DNA of 64,000 nt, taken from Rutidosis leptorrhynchoides. Lineage: Eukaryota; Streptophyta; Magnoliopsida; Asterales; Asteraceae. The stretch's first letter is position 1. Every line of letters starts with the position of its first letter. The notes beneath the pieces were generated by a model, which searched no databases, was not told the origin of the DNA, and was given only the letters and a program-made list of their open reading frames with translations. The stretch is from assembly GCF_046630445.1 (NCBI RefSeq), contig NC_092340.1, positions 38,502,501-38,566,500 on the forward strand. The letters run 5' to 3'. The translations under genes and the position numbers were made by a program. Positions 47,369 through 60,010 of this stretch are shown piece after piece.

Positions 47369-50300
47369 TGAAATGTCCCGTTCTTATTGATTAAAAACGT
47401 TCCATATTAATTGATTTCGTTGCGAGGTTTTGACCTCTATATGAGACGTTTTTCAAAGACTGCATTCATTTTTAAAACAAACCATAACCTTTATTTCATA
47501 AATAAAGGTTTAAAAAGCTTTACGTAGATTATCAAATAATGATAATCTAAAATATCCTGTTTACACACGACCATTACATAATGGTTTACAATACAAATAT
47601 GTTACATCGAAATCAGTTTCTTGAATGCAGTTTTTACACAATATCATACAAACATGGACTCCAAATCTTGTCCTTATTTTAGTATGCAACAGCGGAAGCT
47701 CTTAATATTCACCTGAGAATAAACATGCTTTAAACGTCAACAAAAATGTTGGTGAGTTATAGGTTTAACCTATATATATCAAATCGTAACAATAGACCAC
47801 AAGATTTCATATTTCAATACACATCCCATACATAGAGATAAAAATCATTCATATGGTGAACACCTGGTAACCGACAATAACAAGATGCATATATAAGAAT
47901 ATCCCCATCATTCCGGGACACCCTTCGGATATGATATAAATTTCGAAGTACTAAAGCATCCGGTACTTTGGATGGGGTTTGTTAGGCCCAATAGATCTAT
48001 CTTTAGGATTCGCGTCAATTAGGGTGTCTGTTCCCTAATTCTTAGATTACCAGACTTAATAAAAAGGGGCATATTCGATTTCGATAATTCAACCATAGAA
48101 TGTAGTTTCACGTACTTGTGTCTATTTTGTAAATCATTTATAAAACCTGCATGTATTCTCATCCCAAAAATATTAGATTTTAAAAGTGGGACTATAACTC
48201 ACTTTCACAGATTTTTACTTCGTCGGGAAGTAAGACTTGGCCACTGTTGATTCACGAACCTATAACAATATATACATATATATTAAAGTATGTTCAAAAT
48301 ATATTTACAACACTTTTAATATATTTTGATGTTTTAAGTTTATTAAGTCAGCTGTCCTCGTTAGTAACCTATAACTAGTTGTCCACAGTTAGATGTACAG
48401 AAATAAATCGATAAATATTATCTTGAATCAATCCACGACCCAGTGTATACGTATCTCAGTATTGATCACAACTCAAACTATATATATTTTGGAATCAACC
48501 TCAACCCTGTATAGCTAACTCCAACATTCACATATAGAGTGTCTATGGTTGTTCCGAAATATATATAGATGTGTCGACATGATAGGTCGAAACATTGTAT
48601 ACGTGTCTATGGTATCTCAAGATTACATAATATACAATACAAGTTGATTAAGTTATGGTTGGAATAGATTTGTTACCAATTTTCACGTAGCTAAAATGAG
48701 AAAAATTATCCAATCTTGTTTTACCCATAACTTCTTCATTTTAAATCCGTTTTGAGTGAATCAAATTGCTATGATTTCATATTGAACTCTATTTTATGAA
48801 TCTAAACAGAAAAATTATAGGTTTATAGTCGGAAAAATAAGTTACAAGTCGTTTTTGTAAAGGTAGTCATTTCAGTCGAAAGAACGACGTCTAGATGACC
48901 ATTTTAGAAAACATACTTCCACTTTGAGTTTAACCATAATTTTTGGATATAGTTTCATGTTCATAATAAAAATCATTTTCTCAGAATAACAACTTTTAAA
49001 TCAAAGTTTATCATAGTTTTTAATTAACTAACCCAAAACAGCCCGCGGTGTTACTACGACGGCGTAAATCCGGTTTTACGGTGTTTTTCGTGTTTCCAGG
49101 TTTTAAATCATTAAGTTAGCATATCATATAGATATAGAACATGTGTTTAGTTGATTTTAAAAGTTAAGTTAGAAGGATTAACTTTTGTTTGCGAACAAGT
49201 TTAGAATTAACTAAACTATGTTCTAGTGATTACAAGTTTAAACCTTCGAATAAGATAGCTTTATATGTATGAATCGAATGATGTTATGAACATCATTACT
49301 ACCTTAATTTCCTTGGATAAACCTACTGGAAAAGAGAAAAATGGATCTAGCTTCAATGGATCCTTGGATGGCTCGAAGTTCTTGAAGCAGAATCATGACA
49401 CGAAAACAAGTTCAAGTAAGATCATCACTTGAAATAAGATTGTTATAGTTATAGAAATTGAACCAAAGTTTGAATATGATTATTACCTTGTATTAGAATG
49501 ATAACCTACTGTAAGAAACAAAGATTTCTTGAGGTTGGATGATCACCTTACAAGATTGGAAGTGAGCTAGCAAACTTGAAAGTATTCTTGATTTTATGAA
49601 ACTAGAACTTTTGGAATTTATGAAGAACACTTAGAACTTGAAGATAGAACTTGAGAGAGATCAATTAGATGAAGAAAATTGAAGAATGAAAGTGTTTGTA
49701 GGTGTTTTTGGTCGTTGGTGTATGGATTAGATATAAAGGATATGTAATTTTGTTTTCATGTAAATAAGTCATGAATGATTACTCATATTTTTGTAATTTT
49801 ATGAGATATTTCATGCTAGTTGCCAAATGATGGTTCCCACATGTGTTAGGTGACTCACATGGGCTGCTAAGAGCTGATCATTGGAGTGTATATACCAATA
49901 GTACATACATCTAAAAGCTGTGTATTGTACGAGTACGAATACGGGTGCATACGAGTAGAATTGTTGATGAAACTGAACGAGGATGTAATTGTAAGCATTT
50001 TTGTTAAGTAGAAGTATTTTTATAAGTGTATTGAAGTCTTTCAAAAGTGTATAAATACATATTAAAACACTACATGTATATACATTTTAACTGAGTCGTT
50101 AAGTCATCGTTAGTCGTTACATGTAAGTGTTGTTTTGAAACCTTTAGGTTAACGATCTTGTTAAATGTTGTTAACCCAATGTTTATAATATCAAATGAGA
50201 TTTTAAATTATTATATTATCATGATATTATCATGTATGAATATCTCTTAATATGATATATATACATTAAATGTCTTTACAACGATAATCGTTACATATAT

Positions 50301-50620
50301 GTCTCGTTTAAAAATCATTAAGTTAGTAGTCTTGTTTTTACATATGTAGTTCATTGTTAATATATTTTATGATATGTTTTCTTATCATAGTATCATGTTA
50401 ACTATATATATATATCCATATATATGTCATCATATAGTTTTTACAAGTTTTAACGTTCGTGAATCACCGATCAACTTGGGTGGTCAATTGTCTATATGAA
50501 ACATATTTCAATTAATCAAGTCTTAACAAGTTTAATTGCTTAACATGTTGGAAACATTTAATCATGTAAATATCAATCTCAATTAATATATATAAACATG
50601 GAAAAGTTCGGGTCACTACA
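47369..50620 (-). repeat. 3' LTR of element D
   Basis: Homologous over its whole length to the B LTRs but about 0.18 kb shorter (3.25 kb). On the plus strand it starts TGAAATGTCCCG and ends GGGTCACTACA. Candidate intron at 48202-47713. Confidence 0.93.
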
Positions 50621-50656
50621 GTACCTACCCGTTAAATAAATTTCGTCCCGAAATTT
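50621..50656 (-). other. border motif and pre-LTR stem-loop of D
   Basis: On the minus strand AAATTTCG-GGA-CGAAATTT (50656-50638) is followed by TTAACGGGTAGGTAC directly before the LTR, as in B. Confidence 0.85.
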
Positions 50657-53600
50657 TAAGCGGTTGAAGGTGTTGACGAATCTTCTGGAAATAGATGTGG
50701 GTATTTCTTCTTCATCTGATCTTCACGCTCCCAGGTGAACTCGGGTCCTCTACGAGCATTCCATCGAACCTTAACAATTGGTATCTTGTTTTGCTTAAGT
50801 CTTTTAACCTCACGATCCATTATTTCGACGGGTTCTTCGATGAATTGAAGTTTTTCGTTGATTTGGATTTCATCTAACGGAATAGTGAGATCTTCTTTAG
50901 CAAAACATTTCTTTAAATTCGAGACGTGGAAAGTGTTATGTACAGCCGCGAGTTGTTGAGGTAACTCTAGTCGGTAAGCTACTGGTCCGACACGATCAAT
51001 AATCTTGAATGGTCCAATATACCTTGGATTTAATTTCCCTCGTTTACCAAATCGAACAACGCCTTTCCAAGGTGCAACTTTAAGCATGACCATCTCTCCA
51101 ATTTCAAATTCTATATCTTTTCTTTTAATGTCAGCGTAGCTCTTTTGTCGACTTTGGGCGGTTTTCAACCGTTGTTGAATTTGGATGATCTTCTCGGTAG
51201 TGTCTTGTATAATCTCCGGACCCGTAATCTGTCTATCCCCCACTTCACTCCAACAAATCGGAGACCTGCACTTTCTACCATAAAGTGCTTCAAACGGCGC
51301 CATCTCAATGCTTGAATGGTAGCTGTTGTTGTAGGAAAATTCTGCTAACGGTAGATGTCGATCCCAACTGTTTCCGAAATCAATAACACATGCTCGTAGC
51401 ATGTCTTCAAGCGTTTGTATCGTCCTTTCGCTCTGCCCATCAGTTTGTGGATGATAGGCAGTACTCATGTCTAGACGAGTTCCTAATGCTTGCTGTAATG
51501 TCTGCCAGAATCTTGAAATAAATCTGCCATCCCTATCAGAGATAATAGAGATTGGTATTCCATGTCTGGAGACGACTTCCTTCAAATACAGTCGTGCTAA
51601 CTTCTCCATCTTGTCATCTTCTCTTATTGGTAGGAAGTGTGCTGATTTGGTGAGACGATCAACTATTACCCAAATAGTATCAAAACCACTTGCAGTCCTT
51701 GGCAATTTAGTGATGAAATCCATGGTAATGTTTTCCCATTTCCATTCCGGGATTTCGGGTTGTTGAAGTAGACCTGATGGTTTCTGATGCTCAGCTTTGA
51801 CCTTAGAACACATCAAACATTCTCCTACGTATTTAGCAACATCGGCTTTCATACCCGGCCACCAAAAATGTTTCTTGAGATCCTCGTACATCTTCCCCGT
51901 TCCAGGATGTATTGAGTATCTGGTTTTATGAGCTTCTCTAAGTACCATTTCTCTCATATCTCCAAATTTTGGTACCCAAATCCTTTCAGCCCTATACCGG
52001 GTTCCGTCTTCCCGAATATTAAGATGCTTCTCCGATCCTTTGGGTATTTCATCCTTTAAATTTCCCTCTTTTAAAACTCCTTGTTGCGCCTCCTTTATTT
52101 GAGTAGTAATGTTATTATGAATCATTATATTCATAGATTTTACTCGAATGGGTTCTCTGTCCTTCCTGCTCAAGGCATCGGCTACCACAATTGCCTTCCC
52201 CGGGTGGTAACGAATCTCAAAGTCGTAATCATTCAATAATTCAATCCACCTACGCTGCCTCATATTCAGTTGTTTCTGATTAAATATGTGTTGAAGACTT
52301 TTGTGGTCGGTATATATAATACTTTTGACCCCATATAAGTAGTGCCTCCAAGTCTTTAATGCAAAAACAACCGCGCCTAATTCCAAATCATGTGTCGTAT
52401 AATTTTGTTCGTGAATCTTCAATTGTCTAGACGCATAAGCAATCACCTTCGTTCGTTGCATTAATACACAACCAAGACCTTGCTTTGATGCATCACAATA
52501 AATCACAAAATCATCATTCCCTTCAGGCAATGACAATATAGGTGCCGTAGTTAGCTTTTTCTTCAATAACTGAAACGCTTTCTCTTGTTCATCATTCCAT
52601 TCAAATTTCTTCCCTTTATGCGTTAATGCAGTCAAGGGTTTTGCTATTCTGGAAAAGTCTTGGATGAACCTTCTGTAGTAACCAGCTAGTCCTAAAAACT
52701 GGCGTATGTGTTTCGGAGTTTTCGGGGTTTCCCACTTTTCAACAGTTTCTATCTTTGCCGGATCCACCTTAATACCTTCTTTGTTCACTATGTGACCGAG
52801 GAATTGAACTTCTTCCAACCAAAATGCACACTTTGAAAACTTAGCGTACAATTCTTCCTTCCTCAATACTTCTAACACCTTTCTCAAATGTTCACCGTGT
52901 TCTTGGTCATTCTTTGAGTAAATAAGTATGTCATCAATGAAAACAATGACAAACTTGTCAAGGTATGGTCCACACACTCGGTTCATAAGGTCCATGAACA
53001 CAGCTGGTGCATTAGTTAAACCAAACGGCATGACCATAAACTCGTAATGACCGTAACGTGTTCTGAAAGCAGTCTTTGGAATATCATCTTCTTTCACCCG
53101 CATTTGATGATACTCGGAACGTAAGTCAATCTTTGAATAAACAGACGAGCCTTGTAGTAGATCAAATAAGTCGTCGATTCTCGGTAGTGGGTAGCGGTTC
53201 TTGATGGTAAGTTTGTTCAACTCTCGGTAGTCGATGCACAACCTGAATGTACCATCTTTCTTCTTGACAAACAAAACAGGAGCTCCCCACGGTGATGTGC
53301 TTGGTCGAATGAAACCATGCTCTAAAAGTTCTTGTAATTGGCTTTGCAGTTCTTTCATCTCGCTGGGTGCGAGTCTGTAAGGAGCACGAGCTATTGGTGC
53401 AGCTCCTGGTACAAGATCTATTTGAAATTCAACGGATCGATGTGGGGGTAATCCCGGTAATTCTTTCGGAAATACATCGGGAAATTCTTTTGCAATGGGA
53501 ACATCATTGATGCTCTTTTCTTCAGTTTGTACTTTCTCGACGTGTGCTAGAACAGCATAGCAACCTTTTCTTATTAGTTTTTGTGCCTTCAAATTACTAA

Positions 53601-53758
53601 TAAGATGTAGCTTCGTGTTGCCCTTTTCTCCGTACACCATTAAGGGTTTTCCTTTTTCTCGTATAATGCGAATTGCATTTTTGTAACAAACGATCTCCGC
53701 TTTCACTTCTTTCAACCAGTCCATACCGATTATCACATCAAAACTCCCTAACTCTACT
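50656..53758 (-). pseudogene. pol of chromovirus D
   Basis: A long open minus frame of about 1030 codons, from the end of protease ([15 protein letters not shown]) through reverse transcriptase ([18 protein letters not shown]), RNase H ([15 protein letters not shown]) and integrase ([19 protein letters not shown]). It ends in a chromodomain-like part ([29 protein letters not shown]). Its upstream end is where F is inserted. The sequence is very close to B. Confidence 0.92.
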
Positions 53759-54062
53759 TGTAGCGACCCCGACAAATCGTCAAGTGACGGCGTCGGCTAC
53801 GTGGGTCCCATTACCTGATTATAAGTCTTTAAGATAACGTTTGACCAAAATATGTCGCCTTCATTTCAAAATAAAGATTGTTTCAAAGTTTACAAGAATT
53901 GTTCAACCAAAAGTTAAGTTACAACGTTATAGATACGATTGAAATCTAGGCGACACGGTTTAAAGTAAAGTCAAAAGACGCTCCATGAAATGCATGTATA
54001 CTCGACATCGGATGCAAGTATCAAATAGTAAGCGGAAGCATGTTTCACATATCGTGCAAGAC

Positions 54063-54525
54063 CTGAGAAAAACATAGAAATCTGTCAACGAAAACGTTGG
54101 TGAAATCATAGGTTTAAGTAAGTAAGTACAAGTGAACCACAAGATTTGCATCAATGAAATAATAGTAATACATTCCAAAAGTTTGTTTCACGAGCACCCA
54201 ATTATCAAAGCTTAACATTCCTTCCATTGTATACCCCATCACTTAGTGCTAGAACAAACACTGATTCTCGAAAATATATTTCATCCGTAGACGGTAGCGA
54301 ACCGTCAAGGATGAGGGTTGTCAACCCATATGGCCATATAACATAAGTTCTCGCTTACACCCGGCAAGTGTAACTAATGATAATCGAATTGAGGATTTTG
54401 TTCTAAACTCGTATGTAGAATGTTTGTTTTCCCGTTCTTGTGTTCACTTAGTTCAAAAGAATCGTTTATGTTTTCTCATCCCAAATATAAGTTCAAAAAG
54501 AGTAAAAGTGGGACTATGATCTCAC
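54063..54525 (-). other. candidate LTR intron, element F
   Basis: Donor AAAG|GTGAGATCATAG and acceptor TTTTTCTCAG|GT are 463 nt apart on the minus strand. The CAACG-TTTT-CGTTG hairpin lies before the acceptor and GCTTCCGCTT after it. Repeated in the other LTR at 60777-60315. Confidence 0.5.
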
Positions 54526-54960
54526 CTTTGATTGCACGAGTATAAATGTACTTCACAAAGTAAACGTGTGCAAAGACAAAGCTAGTCTTGACCTAAACAT
54601 ATAGGTTGTATCAATAACGGTAAACACAAACGGTCAAAGATGTTCAATTAGTCCTATGGCTCGTTACGACTCGATTAAGTATAGCATGTGAATCACGTTG
54701 TCAAGTTTCATACAAGAAACAAGTATAAAAGCATGTTAGAATGATTGTATAAAAGTTTGGTTAAGTTTGACTAAAAGTCAAACTTGGTCAAAGTCAAAGT
54801 CAAAGTCAACGGGATCGGGTCGGGTCCCGAACTATTTTTCTGAGGTTTTTATTCATATATAAGCATGTTAGAACAAGTCTCATGTGAATCGGAGGTCTAG
54901 AACATGTCAAACATTTTTAGTAAAAAGGTCAAGGGAAACAGAATCTGGACGCGGCTTATG

Positions 54961-54990
54961 TCGCGCCGCGGCCAGGCCTGTCGCGCCGCG
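54961..54990. repeat. paired GC-rich motifs in F LTR
   Basis: TCGCGCCGCG at 54961-54970 and 54981-54990, separated by GCCAGGCCTG. The second copy of the other LTR differs by one base. Confidence 0.9.
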
Positions 54991-56127
54991 ACAATGGCCG
55001 TGGCCTGGTCCCAGGCCTGTTTCACTTGTTCAAGGCTTGGTAAAATTTCAAACAAACGCAAAACTCAAACCGTAAACAATTAGAAAGCGTATCTCATACC
55101 GTTGGAAAGCTCTTTTGACAAGGAACACAACTAAACATGTTTCATCAAACAAAAATAACATTTACAATAACCGAAAACTCGTCAATTGATCAAGAAAGGT
55201 TTATTTTCAAAGTTTCAAGTTCGTAAAACGTATTTTATGATTCGGGAATCCAATTTACACATACGATATGCCGTTTCGAAGGTAATTAAGCATACATTAC
55301 AACTAATCACTAACAATTAACATTCCATGGCATTCAAGCATCAAAAGTTCATGTCAAGAACTATCAAACCCTAGTCAAACATCACAAAATCAATATTCAT
55401 GTTTTTGAAGTTTTCTTAATCAACCTACGCATCAAAACGAAGCTAGTGATACTAGTAACACAATTAAAACATGCACTTTAACAATCTAACAACATTAACT
55501 CATCCAAAATCAAGGATTAAGCACACCCATTTCAAGTTCATGCTAGTTACTCCAAAAACAACAAATCGAGCAAACCAAACATATATTCATGTTAGACTCG
55601 AGCCATAGACACTAACTAACACCATTTCAAATCAAAAACACGAATTTAGAGAAATCTAGAGTTTTAGAAATGTTACCCAAACGAGATGAAGTTGGTATCA
55701 AATTGTAGAGGATGAAGAGAGGATTCCAAATATGTAATCGGATTTGTTGTGAGCTTCCAAGATTGAATTTAGATGATGAATGAATGGAATGGGTTTGTGT
55801 GTGTGTTCTTGAGATGGAGAGAAAAGGGATGAGGGAGATGATGGAATGGATGAAATGGGTTGACTAGTTGACCTAGTCAACTAGTTTGCCCATTTGGCAA
55901 CTCCGGTCCCTCGAGTTTCAAAGCGGGTGCGGGATTTAACCGATCGAATATTTTTAAAACGCAAGTTAACGAGAGATGTTATAATTAAATGACGGAATTA
56001 TTATGAACGTTAGTCAACGGAAACTACGAATTTAAATAACGAAAGGTATTATTTAAAAGAAAAAGACGGTGTTAAAAATAAATTTAACGGAAAAACGCGG
56101 GATGTTACATTATCCACAACTCAAAAG

Positions 56128-58244
56128 AAATTTCGTCCCGAAATTTAGTTGGAAGTAGTAGTCGATATCTCTTACTCGAGACTTTACGTTGTCAATGCTA
56201 TGAATAAGTGAAAGTACGTTCTTGAGGGTTCTCATGAATTTGGATAGTCAGGGTTTTACGTTGCATTAAGGTTCGGTTTTTACGATCCCCAGTTTCAACT
56301 GGTTTTCCTATGAAGAGAAGTTTGTCATCGATAGTTGATGTATCCAGCAGGATTGCACGTTCCTGTTCCGCAGGACACGTTTCTAAGTTTGTTACACGAA
56401 ATGTAGGGTAAAGGGAAACTTAATTGAGTCGGAAGTTCTAAACGGTAGGGAGCGGTTCCAATACGCCCCAAGGTTTCAAAAGGGTTAACATGTCGCGGGT
56501 TTAACTTTCCCTGATTCCCGAAACGGATTACACCCTTCCAAGGTGCGGGTTCTCAATATTACGCGGTTACACACTGGGATTTGTGAGGTTCTCCTCTAAG
56601 TTTGGTATAACTCTTCTGGCGACAATGGGTTGTCTCGAGCCCTTCTCGGACTTGAACGATCTCAATTGTTGTTTCTTGATGGAGTTCAGATTTCGGTGGT
56701 TGATGCTTTGGTTAAATGAACAGGGGTATGACATTAGCGGTCATATAAGGTTTCGAAAAGTGCGCGTGAACACACGAGTGGTAACTACTGTTGTAAGAGT
56801 GATCTACTAAAGGTGACAATACGAGTTTGTGAGATGTCTTTCCAAGACGTAAATCGTTCGTTTGCTCGGTTCGTCAGTTTGTGGGTGGTACGCGGTACTC
56901 ATGTCTAAGCAGGTTCCCAAGGTTTCTTGTAAAACTAGAAGTGAAACGAGTATTTCGATACAGAATAATTGACAAAGATACACCGTGTTGGAAAAGAATC
57001 TCTTAAGATACGTTTGAACAAGTTAGTTAGGGTTCGAAAAATGTTCGTTAGGACTATTCACCCTCGTGGCGAATACTTATGTAATATGAGGAGTTTCTCT
57101 ATCCATGGAGAAATGTTACAAGGAGTTTCTTTAAACGGAAATGCGAACGGTAAAGATAGTAGTGAAATGAGGACTTAGAATAGGATGAGTTTACATCTCG
57201 AGGTTGCTATAACGTGCCTCTAGTTGTCAAAAGTTGAAGTCTGAAAGAGAAACGAGGTAGTACACGTAGTTGTATAGTTCGGGGTTGAATAATAGTTGAC
57301 CGATTATCAGAAACACAAGGGCGTTAAGTCAAAGAAGAGTGAAGTATCGTTGGATTGTGTGTTATCTTAATTTCCAGTAATATCAGACGGTAACGGTGAA
57401 ATAACAGAGGTATGTAGTGTGGTACGTGATGACAAGAATATTGATCGGATCCACAATTTAGTATTCGAATTCTTCGTGCAAAATAACGAATTTCCGTCCC
57501 GTTGATTTCGAGTCGAGGGAGTATGCCTTTCGGCGTCCAAGTAGAAATATTTCCATATTTGAGTCCCATCTGGTGTTGTACGAATTTAGCTAGAAATGTT
57601 GGTGTGAAGAATCACGCTCAAGGTTCGATCGCGGAGAGATTAAAGTCGTGTAATACGAGAAAAGTCAGAAATGAATCTTCGGTAACAACCGGTGAGATCT
57701 AAGATTTTTACGAATACAAGTCTGAGTTGGGAGAGTTTCCTGATTACATGTGGCTTGATTTCAAGATTGATTGTAATGCCTTGACCATTAACATCATGGT
57801 CTAGAAAATTGGACTTCGTTCAACAGAAATTCTCACTCGGAGAATTTGGTATAAAGTTGCTCTTTTCTCAAAAGTTCGAGCGTAAGATGGTGATGTTGTT
57901 CGTTTTCCTTCTTTACTTAAATAAGTTAAGATGTCATCTATAAATACGATAACAGATTAGTCTATATGAATTTGCATACGCGGTTCAAGAGGTTTATGGA
58001 TATGGGCGAGCCCTAAATAAATCAAACGGTACTAAGAGAGTTTTACAACTAACGTGGCGAGTTCGGAAAGTGGCTTAGGAGACATCGTCTCACTTAACCC
58101 CCAATTGATGATAACCGGAACGGAGTTCGATTTGGGACATACGGGATTCGTGCAAATAATCATGAGGTCATGGATGCGAGGGAGAGGGTATCGGTTTCCA
58201 ACCGAAAATTACTCAGTTCACAATAATCTATACAAGATGATGGG

Positions 58245-58290
<46 letters not shown>

Positions 58291-58560
58291 GAATAGGTTC
58301 CGAGCTCCCTAGTTCTATAGGTGTCAAGTCAAAAGTCTTAACGTATTTCCTCCAATAAAATTTATAGGCACACAATATTTTTCCGTAGGTCACTTAAATC
58401 GTCTAAGTAGTATCTGGGGGAAAGAGGTGGAATATAAAGAGCACGAGTCAAATCCTTGGTTATAAAACGTCTAGCGGTAATCGAATCGAACAAGTATGAA
58501 ATATACGGTTTGTTGTGAATAAACGTACCCGTTACTAGTCCATCGTCGTTCCGGGCATCC
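56128..58560 (-). pseudogene. decayed protease-pol remnant of F
   Basis: Colinear traces of pol remain on the minus strand: a protease-like LTPIELGS near 58300 and an integrase-like stretch near 56850-56930. The region is about 1 kb shorter than in E and has no long frame. A T38 run at 58250-58287 lies in it. At its end AAATTTCG-GGA-CGAAATTT (56146-56128) precedes the LTR. Many breaks. Confidence 0.75.
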
Positions 58561-58580
58561 TTGGTGTCGATGTCGAAGGT

Positions 58581-59588
58581 TCAACGGCGTGCGTTGGGGT
58601 TGATTTTCTTATTTGGGCACACATTCCTAAAATGACCCAGTTGGCCACATTCGAAGCAAGCACCCGTTCTGTGTGCGTTGGGCATCTTTCGAGCGACGGG
58701 TCCTTGGCGCCGGTGGCGAAACCTGCCACATCCTTCAAAGTGATGCTTGTGGCATTCGTCACAAAAAGGCAGTTTTCCGGCATAGCCTTTCTTGTCGTTG
58801 GAGGTAAAAGGCTTCTTGGCGGGGTTGTTGTTATTGTTGTGGTTGCTTGATTGAGAGGCTTCCCATGTTCTTTTGTTGTTACTCGGGTGGTTCTCGACCA
58901 TTGGTGCCGGTGCTTCCATTTCATTCACCGTTTCTAAGGCTTGGCGGGCCATTGTTAAAGCCTCTTGTAGGTTAGTGGGTTGAGATGTCATTACCTTGTG
59001 TTGAATGCTCTTAGGGAGGCCATCCATGTAAAGTTCGACTCTTAGGGATTCGGGAGTCATAAGAATTGGACACATCGAGACTAGTTCGGTAAACCGTTGA
59101 TTATAAGCCTTGAGGTCATTTCCGGCCGTTTTTAAATTCCTTAGACCCTGTTCGAGCCTTCGAGTCTCGTCGCGCGGAAAGTATTCGGTGATCATTCTTT
59201 CTCTTAATTCGGTCCAAGAGAGTGTGTGGGCTTCATCGCTTCCCACTAATTGTACATACGTGTTCCACCATGAGAGAGCAATACCGGTGAAAGTGAGGGT
59301 GGAAAACTTGACCTTATCTTGGTCTCGACAACCGCTTGTGTTAAAAACGGTCTCCATTTGTTCAAACCATCGGGTGAGGGTAACCGGTCCCCCGGTTCCA
59401 TCGAAAGTGGGAGGATTGTACTTCATGAAGTTCTTGTAGGAGCAACCTTCGATTGAATTACCGGCTCCATGATTGTTGTTGTTAGAAAAGTGATCGGCCA
59501 CGGCCGTACCCACGGCGGTGGTTATCATTCGTTGAAGAGCTTGTTTTAGAGTTTCGAGAGGAGTATTGTGTTGACCTTGGTGAGCCAT
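58581..59588 (-). pseudogene. gag of element F
   Basis: Open minus frame from MAHQGQHNTPLETLKQAL (ATG at 59588), about 335 codons. Gag core: YKNFMKYNPPTFDGTGGPVT, WWNTYVQLVG, LRERMITEYFPRDETRRLEQ. A CCHC knuckle near the end reads CFECGQLGHFRNVC. It is clearly related to the Gag of E. Gag is the best-kept coding part of F, as would be expected if only its own Gag or RNA signals were needed for mobilisation (inference). Confidence 0.85.
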
Positions 59589-59608
59589 TGTTCCTTCATG
59601 AGACAAGA

Positions 59609-59996
59609 ATATCGTTGGTTAGTATTTTCAACAATACTAACCGTGGCATGGAATAAGGATAGAGAGAAAATTTTCCTTGACTCGCCTTAAATTCTCTATG
59701 TCATAATGTCGGAACGTCCATGTGAATCACCGTAATATAATCCCGGAAATTATATTACCCTGATTCTCATGTGCATTTAACATTACTTCATAAAGTCAAG
59801 GTGGCGCACCAACAAAATTTATCAACGTAAGATCAAGATCGAATACGAGTTAGATATGATAGAAGAGTTCGAGTATAAATGCACAGTTAGTCAAATAATT
59901 CCTACTTCAGTCTATATGCCGGTTGTAGTCTAGATTCACCTATGTACCCTATGACTCGGGGTGAACACAAATGAACTCTAAATCCCTACAACCAAG
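59609..59996 (-). other. untranslated leader of F
   Basis: About 390 bases between primer site and gag, AT-rich, homologous in layout to E's leader (43022-43430). No ORF seen. Confidence 0.6.
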
Positions 59997-60008
59997 GCTC
60001 TGATACCA
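59997..60008 (-). other. primer binding site of F (tRNA-iMet)
   Basis: TGGTATCAGAGC on the minus strand, 2 bases from the LTR. Confidence 0.92.
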
Positions 60009-60010
60009 CC

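Larger units (their letters stand above)
53759..56109 (-). repeat. 3' LTR of element F
   Basis: About 2.35 kb. On the minus strand it begins TGTAACATCCCGCG and ends GTCGGGGTCGCTACA. Candidate intron 54525-54063, GC-rich motifs 54961-54990. Confidence 0.95.

Noticed and set aside
54884-55075. Arg/Ala/Pro-rich small frames in F LTRs (also 61130) and in G LTRs
   Set aside because: They arise from the GC-rich palindromic motifs within LTRs and show no conserved protein.
58250-58287. T38 run as poly(A) tail of a retroposed insert in F
   Set aside because: No target duplication or foreign sequence is seen next to it. It looks like a homopolymer expansion.
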